Shown here: one piece after another, positions 22,201 through 26,827 of the stretch | Layout: every line of letters begins with the position of its first letter | Position numbering within the stretch: the stretch's first letter is position 1 | Virus record (IMG/VR): IMGVR_UViG_3300045996_002735 | Span: 1 to 26,827 of that record | DNA: 26,827 bases | Source of the DNA: a virus | Strand: one strand, 5' to 3' | Position numbers and translations under genes: made by a program | Notes under the pieces: generated by a model | The model's database searches: none | The model's input: only the letters and a program-made list of their open reading frames with translations | Told to the model about the DNA's origin: nothing

Positions 22201-24305
22201 ACACAACCATGGCTAGTTATGAGTTAACGCTTTCCCGGTTGACTGTTCCACGGGAAGGCGTTGAGCGGACGTTTGCTGTGCTTGGCGTCACGCCAACCGG
22301 TTCTGTGTCGAACCCGGTAATAATAAACATTTTGCTAACGCGTGACAATGAACCACCGGGACCGGTGGCGTCGTTTTCGGCAAATATCCTGTCTGAAACA
22401 ATCTTGTTGATGTGGGAACCTCCGCTGAATGCTATTGACATTGAGCGGTATGAGCTACGGTTTGCAAGTCGGGATACTATCGTTGATTTTCTTGGTAACA
22501 ACATCAACGATTGGAATAATATGACGTTGCTAGCGGATTCGATTCCGTTCCACGCAACGCAGTTCACCACAAGTGCGCGCACTGGTCTGTATGCGATCAG
22601 TGCAGTTGATACGTCTGGTAATTATGGTCCTCCGTCCTTTACGAGAACTTATATTGAAGATTTGCCGAATCTAGATGTGGTGATTGTTCTTGCGGCTGGC
22701 GGTGGTCCGCTTGACGTGGAAGAGCAATTTACCACTCTTTCCAAAATCAGTGATTCGGATACGTTGCGTGTTCCAAGTCTTTCGCCTTCCGCAATTACGT
22801 TGTCGATTAGCAAATTCACTGACTTCGATTTCGCCAAGCCTCCCAATGCGCTTCTTTCTGGTCTAGTGAGTCATGCAAAGGTGGTTGATGCGGATTCGTT
22901 GAAGCCGCCTATTGTATCCCGCGTTGCTGCTCCGGGTGCGCTACAGGTCGCGAAAATCATTGATGTGGACACGCTGCGTGTTCATATCGTGCAGCGTGAC
23001 TCGGGAATTGGTGGCAAGATTCTTGTTGAAACTGCTGATGGTTCTCTACTTCAAGAGAGCAACGCACAGCCCGGCTACATTTTGCAGGAAGCCGAAACTT
23101 CCGTCGTTCCAACTTTGCAGACGGTGTTCCCGCAAAAGTTGGTTGACGCTGAAAACATGCGTTCTCCAAATGCCGCCAACATTACGGCTGGTAATTTGGT
23201 GTTTTCCAAATACGTGGATACGGACACGTTGCGCGTTCCAACCGCGTTGCGTGGTCCGGTGAATGTTGGTGCGCCAAGGATCACGAACGCGAACACAGTT
23301 CGGGGGCCGATTGTCACGATTGGCACGGTGGTTCCGGGCGGCTATTACATACTGACGGAAAACGGGCTTGAATGGATCGCGCTTGAAGACGGAAGCGGCC
23401 TGATCTTACAGGAAGGTTCTCCGCCTCAACTGCGGCAGCTTCCCCCGCCATCCTTGAAAGCACAGGCTGAGGCAAGACGGAAAAACGGTCGTCGCATTGC
23501 ACCACGTGCGAATCCCGGTGCCGTTAGGCCAGTCATGCGCCCCGGCCCGTTTCGGGATGTGCCAACGCTTCCCGGTCCCGGCTGGATCGGGGATTTTATC
23601 GGCACCACGCGTCTGTCTGCGGAATTGCGTCTACAGCGCAACACAGATGGTACATACGAACAAGAGGGCTGGTTTTATAGCGCTGTTGAGTTCGAAACTG
23701 TGACTCCACTGCGCGTGCGCATGTCCAGCATGATTGATGCCTATGGGTATGCCGCCGGTCGCACGATGGCGGGTTGGGTGCCACTCGCTAGTGCGGTGCC
23801 GCTTGACGACACGCAACGCGGCCGGGATTGGGATGCGGAGGTGCATGTTCGGGTTCTGCGCGATCCGCCGACTCTTGGCTCAGCATGGTTCACGCCGCTC
23901 GCCAATGCCGCGCCGCTGGCCGGAGATTTAGCCAACCAAACCCAATGGACACGGTTGATCGTGGGGGATTGGGACGCTACGATTGTGCAATGGGCAATCC
24001 GGTTGTGGAGCCGTGAGCCGAACATAACTCCGTCTGTGCGATGGGCTGAGGTTCGGGTTGATGTGGTCGAGCGACGGGAATCCGGGCAAGACGTGGCGAT
24101 TGATGGTGACGGAACGCGCATCCTATTTGAAAACGGGTTTTGGGAGCCACCGGTTTTGTCGCTCACGTTGGCGAACGCTCCGGAGGGAACCAAGATCGTG
24201 CGAGCGGTTGACCGCAACGGATTTGATGTGACGTTGATTAGCAACGGCGTTCCCACTAGCGGAATCATTGATTGGTTCGCAATGGGTTACGGCAAATCTA
24301 GCTAG
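19233..24305 (+). CDS. Central tail tip/host specificity protein: gpI-gpJ fusion with repeat insertion
   Basis: 1690 residues from GTG 19233, supported by GGGAG at 19221-19225, 7 bases upstream. Residues about 25-90 are a ThiS/MoaD-like ubiquitin-fold segment (AVSVNGHVVPRERW, VVPQGGG), followed by two hydrophobic helices (about 105-155), the gpI layout. From about 180 it continues as gpJ: strands of the central hub (YAAMPRLLGSARIAPNLVAE, YLFAVYDFGYGPLDI) to about 850, then fibronectin-type-III-like domains (about 930-1150). Residues 1165-1360 hold seven D-x-D-T-L-R-V-P repeats shared with the 6779-9673 fibre. After a linker rich in Gln/Pro, residues about 1440-1690 form a C-terminal domain. 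It binds receptor and closes the tube. Confidence 0.88.
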   Translation: MDGTAQLPGPVGQDDEPVANALTVQTRPRLLSSEGAETFAIGEGLTITEILEKARWQSAFWPYTAVSVNGHVVPRERWHRVRPRAGSTLVIAVVPQGGGRGKQLLAIVASIAIMAFAWWAGTALAGSLFGAAAGSWQANMLIAGIALVGNLGLSALVRPKVPRADLGAAGALGISASASQSEPTYYTIGGQRNQAKPYAAMPRLLGSARIAPNLVAEPYVLSIGRDSYLFAVYDFGYGPLDISDIRVGDTPIGYLREVDIRIHHFFEAGDALQLYNGDVQTTSVGATLSRSYQFIQADTNAQGVTLEFVFPGGLFTIDRRSQPASHEVWIDIIWRYVGDTTWNTLDSVPAKWISWDSNASASNSVSVSGGTVRQRFEAWASPIHSFRFDAAGNITQTFEPDEQVWVYGDQSISAWLKPGWFIVFPGSRAVKILEVFNWWPDDTTGRRGTDVNVIRAHFRVYVTSRAAVGIPDGEINVVGIVEPFDGPPGQLQVRAATRQALTVQLWMEGFPGNRTVEFAYRRTSDEATITELVDKVSLSSISSRYYRQPFFPSQGHSILEVRVKANDQLSGPLDTLTAYCTSWHTEPHSVGFGGWQWKPSRNPAAHYLEVLRGTANPRPVPDSLIDFPQFERWADVCSSTSPQGDVYYMCDLFIEGRVTIGELLTDIARCGRAIPTIRDGKYSIIMEDEARVPVQMFTVKNTKSMQFERIWRRQPHALRMRFLSEQSNLQEELTVYDDGYNGWNATEFETVEESPGMTRWWQVWRSGRRMLAEGKLRRENWTISTDIEGLICQRGDLVLVASDSLRAGGEAMRIASVEGEDIWLDESIDSLNGNDTLRVRLSDGAYLLVAVDLSPTRPGAVRVTPGNAQNLKPGMLCVLGVTTNTTIPLIVTRVTPGPDFTATIEAVEEASGIRQAEYTVIPDYAPPTWVPSRRVLVDSPRSFVVTPHYTYENRYPFITLRFTWIAPPRVTFQRYILYEIVAGNWTPIADTTMASYELTLSRLTVPREGVERTFAVLGVTPTGSVSNPVIINILLTRDNEPPGPVASFSANILSETILLMWEPPLNAIDIERYELRFASRDTIVDFLGNNINDWNNMTLLADSIPFHATQFTTSARTGLYAISAVDTSGNYGPPSFTRTYIEDLPNLDVVIVLAAGGGPLDVEEQFTTLSKISDSDTLRVPSLSPSAITLSISKFTDFDFAKPPNALLSGLVSHAKVVDADSLKPPIVSRVAAPGALQVAKIIDVDTLRVHIVQRDSGIGGKILVETADGSLLQESNAQPGYILQEAETSVVPTLQTVFPQKLVDAENMRSPNAANITAGNLVFSKYVDTDTLRVPTALRGPVNVGAPRITNANTVRGPIVTIGTVVPGGYYILTENGLEWIALEDGSGLILQEGSPPQLRQLPPPSLKAQAEARRKNGRRIAPRANPGAVRPVMRPGPFRDVPTLPGPGWIGDFIGTTRLSAELRLQRNTDGTYEQEGWFYSAVEFETVTPLRVRMSSMIDAYGYAAGRTMAGWVPLASAVPLDDTQRGRDWDAEVHVRVLRDPPTLGSAWFTPLANAAPLAGDLANQTQWTRLIVGDWDATIVQWAIRLWSREPNITPSVRWAEVRVDVVERRESGQDVAIDGDGTRILFENGFWEPPVLSLTLANAPEGTKIVRAVDRNGFDVTLISNGVPTSGIIDWFAMGYGKSS
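22740..23310 (+). repeat. Block of seven D-x-D-T-L-R-V-P repeats inside the gpJ-like protein
   Basis: Units read K-I-S-D-S-D-T-L-R-V-P, K-F-T-D-F-D-F-A-K-P-P, K-V-V-D-A-D-S-L-K-P-P, K-I-I-D-V-D-T-L-R-V-H, then after a roughly 45-residue break (GKILVETADGSLLQESNA, YILQEAE) K-L-V-D-A-E-N-M-R-S-P, K-Y-V-D-T-D-T-L-R-V-P and R-I-T-N-A-N-T-V-R-G-P. They match the repeat family at 7950-9560 in length and consensus. The protein also repeats an L-x-E-D-G-S-x-L-L/I-L-Q-E motif before and after the block. Confidence 0.88.
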
Positions 24306-24316
24306 GGGCAACGATA

Positions 24317-26068
24317 ATGACTCAATATGTGCTGCCTACCATTGACGCGAGCACGCACACAGGAACGCAGCTTGCCGATTTTCTAAATCAATGGGCACTG
24401 GCGACGTTGACCAATCATTCCGGAACCGCTCGGCCTAGCTACGTGCAGCGTGGTTCGAAATGGGTTGATATCGGCTCGTCCGGAGCAACCATTCTCTATC
24501 TCTATGACGGCGCGGGGGATCGTGAAATTGGCCGCGTAGAAAATGGGGTGTGGAAACCGGCCGGAGCGGTTCCAAGTTCCGGAGGCTCAATTGGCGGTGA
24601 AGTTACGGTTGCTCGTCGTGTTTCGGTTACTCCGTATGCCAGTGCCGCACAAACCGGTGGACAGCTTATTTTGCAAAGTGGTGGTGGTGCTGGTGGTGAC
24701 GCGGTTATTGAGAAGCAAGGCGGAGTATTTCGTATTTACACCTCACCCTCTGCAATGTTGCAAATGGATGCGGTGACAGGATTTCTCACCACGATTGCTG
24801 CTTTTTTGGCTGGTCCGCAGCGCTCGGAAGTTAATGCGCTGACGCGCAAGGATTATGTTGATGCTCAGGTTGCAACTCGGCTGGCAATAAACGCCAATTG
24901 GGTAACAACAACCGCGTTCGGTGTATACAATGCCACGCCGGAGCAAGGTGCAGAATTAAAGATGGTTGTGGCAAACGTGCGTGAATGGTCGTGGCAAGTT
25001 ACGGGATGGAGTGGAGACTACGGGAATTTTCGTCTTATAGATGCGTCAGCGGGGGCTGAGCGTCTACGCTTTGATACAATTGGCCGCGCTTCCTTTGGTG
25101 GTGGTTCACCCATTGGACAAGTAACAATTACTAGTCCTTCTGATCGAAACTCCATGGTGTTATCTAGAACGGATGGTCAGCCCGTTATTCAATTTCAAGG
25201 GGATAGAACGTGGCTTTTGATGGCGGGTACGGGAGCGCGATTCCATCTCTGGAATCAAAGTGTTGGTTTTTCTCCCCTCTCTGTTGGTGATAATCATGTT
25301 TATGCATCTGCAAATCTTTGGGTAAATACGAACAGCGTACAACCCCATACAACAATTACAATGGCTAACACTAGCGGTGTTAATTATTATTGTGTTTCAA
25401 CAAGTGATGGTCAATATTACCTTGCAAATGAATTAGGTTTTAACTATTTGGCGCGCCATCGTGGATATCACGAACGATTCGAATTTAAAATCGGTTCCGA
25501 GGATCAGGGATCGTTTAGAGGTGATAATAACGGTAATGTCTACACGACATGGAATGGTTCTATCACATGGGTTGGTGGCCTTTCTGCTTCCGATGGCAGA
25601 TTGAAAAATGTTTTGGGCGCATCCAAGATTGATGCAACTAAAATTTTAAAATCTATTCAAGTTAAGGATTACGAATATACAGAACCTTCGCTGCGTGAAT
25701 TTGCACCGGGTAAACGCTCTGGATTTGTGGCGCAAGACGTTGAGAAATATCTACCGCAAGCAGTGCGTAGCGTTGAATGCGTCGATACGCGAAATATGAA
25801 GCCTATTATCCCGGAAGAATCTAGCGTACCAACAAGTGAATCCGGCGAATCTGCCCCTCCGCCGCTGCCGCGAGCGAGTGATAAGTCTACAAAATTTGAA
25901 GGCGTAGCTCGTGAAACCAAGCAGTTGCTAAAGGACGAGATGATTCCTGTCCTTTGGCGTTCACTGCAACAGGCTTGGGCGAAAATTGAAGAACTAGAGG
26001 GTGATTTAGAAGATTTGCGATTGCAGGTAAAAAAGGCTACCACTGATAATCCACGCAAAAGGAGCTAG
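24317..26068 (+). CDS. Tail fibre/spike with C-terminal peptidase S74 intramolecular chaperone
   Basis: 583 residues; ATG 24317 has AGGGG 8 bases upstream and follows the gpJ stop by 11 bases. An N-terminal attachment part (about 1-200, with P-T-x-D-A-S-T-x-T-G-T-x-L and L-T-R-K-D-Y-V-D-A-Q-V-A) leads to beta-rich shaft and receptor-binding regions. From about residue 420 the C-terminus is a peptidase S74 chaperone: S425-D-G-R-L-K430 is the catalytic Ser-Lys site, followed by V-K-D-Y-E-Y and G-F-V-A-Q-D-V-E. It trimerises the fibre, then cleaves itself off just before S425. A Ser/Pro-rich insertion (about 495-530) interrupts the chaperone, and the last 45 residues form a coiled coil. Confidence 0.9.
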   Translation: MTQYVLPTIDASTHTGTQLADFLNQWALATLTNHSGTARPSYVQRGSKWVDIGSSGATILYLYDGAGDREIGRVENGVWKPAGAVPSSGGSIGGEVTVARRVSVTPYASAAQTGGQLILQSGGGAGGDAVIEKQGGVFRIYTSPSAMLQMDAVTGFLTTIAAFLAGPQRSEVNALTRKDYVDAQVATRLAINANWVTTTAFGVYNATPEQGAELKMVVANVREWSWQVTGWSGDYGNFRLIDASAGAERLRFDTIGRASFGGGSPIGQVTITSPSDRNSMVLSRTDGQPVIQFQGDRTWLLMAGTGARFHLWNQSVGFSPLSVGDNHVYASANLWVNTNSVQPHTTITMANTSGVNYYCVSTSDGQYYLANELGFNYLARHRGYHERFEFKIGSEDQGSFRGDNNGNVYTTWNGSITWVGGLSASDGRLKNVLGASKIDATKILKSIQVKDYEYTEPSLREFAPGKRSGFVAQDVEKYLPQAVRSVECVDTRNMKPIIPEESSVPTSESGESAPPPLPRASDKSTKFEGVARETKQLLKDEMIPVLWRSLQQAWAKIEELEGDLEDLRLQVKKATTDNPRKRS

Positions 26069-26070
26069 GC

Positions 26071-26181
26071 ATGAAGCGCAGTCTAACGAAGGGTGAAATT
26101 GCGGCTCTAGTCATTGGAGTCGTGGTGGTGCTAATTCTGATCTTCACTTTCGCAACTCCGTATGTGGAGCCGGTGCCGTAA
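26071..26181 (+). CDS. 36-residue single-span membrane peptide
   Basis: Start ATG 26071 sits two bases after the fibre stop, with a strong AAGGAG ending 6 bases upstream. The peptide has a basic N-terminus (MKRSLTKGE), then a hydrophobic helix (about 10-28, IAALVIGVVVVLILIFTFA) and a short tail ending YVEPVP. It is the last + strand gene of the tail block. Positive residues before the helix suggest an N-in orientation. Such small peptides act as pinholins, anti-holins or regulators in some phages, but nothing in the sequence assigns a function. Confidence 0.7.
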   Translation: MKRSLTKGEIAALVIGVVVVLILIFTFATPYVEPVP

Positions 26182-26222
26182 AGCTGCATGCGGAATTGGT
26201 ATCGGCAGCCTTGGCGACGCAT

Positions 26223-26239
26223 GCCCCCGTCTCGGGGGC
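26223..26239 (+). terminator. GC-only hairpin at end of late operon, possible terminator
   Basis: GCCCCCG (26223-26229), loop TCT, CGGGGGC (26233-26239): a perfect 7-bp stem 41 bases after the last + strand stop. A CTTT but no long T-run follows. It probably limits read-through into the opposing genes; its strength cannot be judged by eye. Confidence 0.5.
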
Positions 26240-26298
26240 GGCTTTGGCAGCCTAGGCCGCGTTGCCGTCGCCAATAGGCCAGGGAGCCGCAGGGAGCG

Positions 26299-26325
26299 GG
26301 TTGCCGGGTTTCCGGCCGGGCAACC
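26299..26325 (-). terminator. Second hairpin, facing the - strand gene
   Basis: GGTTGCC (26299-26305) pairs with GGCAACC (26319-26325), with two further G-C pairs possible across a one-base bulge. It lies 45-71 bases beyond the stop of the - strand gene and could end its transcript. A T-run is not seen on the - strand. Confidence 0.45.
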
Positions 26326-26369
26326 TCGCTTGCGTGCCCTCGGGGGCGGTTCCTAGGGCCGTACAGAGG

Positions 26370-26732
26370 CTAATGCAGAACCGGGCTGCTTTGCTCACAC
26401 GGCGGGGTGTCGGTTGCCCCTCGGCCGTTCTCTTCCCAATGTTGGAACATTTGATGTGCAGTCGCACATATGTTGGCGATGAATACCGGAGAGCAGCCAA
26501 GCGCGAAAAGCTCACCAACGGCATGTTCAAGAATCATTACCAGCGCGAATTCCTTTGAGTCGGGCAGATTTGCCGCCTTCAATTCTGCCGGGTCGCAAAG
26601 TCGCATACTCTCTTGCACCATCTTATCAAATGGTGCGAAGATTTGCCGTGACAGGGTGCAGGCTTGGCAATCGCACGTGGAACCATCCACCACGACACCA
26701 TGTAGAACGTGCTTTTCTGTGTCATCTGCCAT
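26370..26732 (-). CDS. Conserved-looking hypothetical protein, 120 aa, opposite strand
   Basis: The frame reads like a real globular protein: balanced residue use, a cysteine cluster near the N-terminus (STCDCQACTL, C20, C22, C25), then helical stretches (SKEFALVMILEHAVGELFALG and SPVFIANICATAHQMFQHWEEN). The family is not recognised. The three-cysteine group might bind a metal. The ribosome site is weak (GGAA, 8 bases before ATG), and the ATG lies within the end of a - strand frame upstream, suggesting coupling. The opposite orientation to the late operon suggests an early or accessory gene. Confidence 0.65.
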   Translation of the reverse strand: MADDTEKHVLHGVVVDGSTCDCQACTLSRQIFAPFDKMVQESMRLCDPAELKAANLPDSKEFALVMILEHAVGELFALGCSPVFIANICATAHQMFQHWEENGRGATDTPPCEQSSPVLH

Positions 26733-26827
26733 TTAAAATTTCCGTTTGCCTGTGCTGACGCAGACGTTGCATAACGTACCCGTCTTCGCCTTGGTGCGTG
26801 TTGGGAGATTTCCCTGTTTGTGGAAAC
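26722..26827 (-). CDS. C-terminal end of a - strand gene of unknown function (5' partial)
   Basis: From the window edge the complementary strand stays open and ends at TGA 26724-26722, giving at least 34 residues with a natural-looking end (YVMQRLRQHRQTEILNGR). The stop lies 11 bases inside the start of the next - strand gene (ATGGCAGATGA), a common coupling arrangement in phage operons. Too short to assign a function. Confidence 0.45.
   Translation of the reverse strand, partial: FPQTGKSPNTHQGEDGYVMQRLRQHRQTEILNGR

Larger units (their letters stand above)
26182..26369. other. Non-coding, GC-rich gap between convergent gene ends
   Basis: 188 bases lie between the + strand membrane peptide stop and the stop of the - strand gene. 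The stretch is more GC-rich than the flanking genes and holds two hairpins (26223-26239 and 26299-26325). Short frames on both strands here have unnatural composition and no ribosome site, so no gene is called. It is the boundary where rightward late transcription meets leftward transcription. Confidence 0.6.

Noticed and set aside
26182-26369. Possible attachment site or tRNA in the GC-rich gap
   Set aside because: No cloverleaf, no direct repeat with another part of the window, and no integrase nearby.
26262-26558. + strand frame of 98 residues opposite the - strand gene
   Set aside because: Gly/Pro/Arg-rich beginning from hairpin DNA, no ribosome site, and the overlapping - strand frame looks much more protein-like.

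Overview
This window is the late structural region of a tailed, siphovirus-like bacteriophage or prophage with a lambda/HK97-type long non-contractile tail. Almost all genes are on the + strand, with start and stop codons touching or overlapping, as in one late operon. The lysis genes (a GTA-type three-helix holin and a GH108 muramidase) and the style of the fibre proteins point to an alphaproteobacterial (Rhizobiales/Rhodobacter-like) host. That host call is inference from family resemblance. No terminase, portal, capsid, integrase, tRNA or CRISPR is visible.

Layout. (1) Positions 1-6667: a host-recognition and polysaccharide-attack module. It holds a collagen-like fibre cut by the window edge, a 191-aa fibre protein, a 1152-aa protein carrying a GH16-type glycosidase and an SGNH-type esterase, a 528-aa GH5-like glycosidase with a polyproline tract, and a 133-aa virion-type protein. 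(2) 6668-6778: a short gap with a perfect 9-bp hairpin. (3) 6779-9962: a large fibre built from about 20 copies of a 22-23-residue D-x-D-T-L-x-V-P repeat, whose only plausible start is ATA, then a small Ig-like protein. (4) 9963-12163: the lysis cassette, with two small membrane proteins, the endolysin and the holin. (5) 12168-14692: head-tail connection and tail tube (gp6-like connector, head-tail joining protein, HK97 gp10-like protein, tail terminator, tube). (6) 14692-17965: two overlapping tail-assembly chaperone frames and the tape measure protein. (7) 17966-24305: the tail tip (gpM-, gpL/DUF1833- and gpK/NlpC-like proteins, then a 1690-aa gpI-gpJ fusion). (8) 24317-26181: a tail fibre/spike with a peptidase S74 self-cleaving chaperone, then a 36-aa membrane peptide. 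(9) 26182-26827: a GC-rich hairpin zone where transcription converges, then two - strand genes of unknown function, one cut by the window end.

How it fits together. Regions 5-7 build the tail: tube subunits polymerise around the tape measure with chaperone help, the tip complex caps it, and the connector proteins join it to the head. Regions 1, 3 and 8 supply fibres and enzymes that bind and cut surface polysaccharide. Region 4 releases progeny. The most unusual points are the ATA-start repeat fibre, the same repeat inserted in the central tail tip protein, the +1/-2 geometry of the chaperone overlap, the paired glycan hydrolases, and the fibre plus lysis block lying directly before the connector genes.
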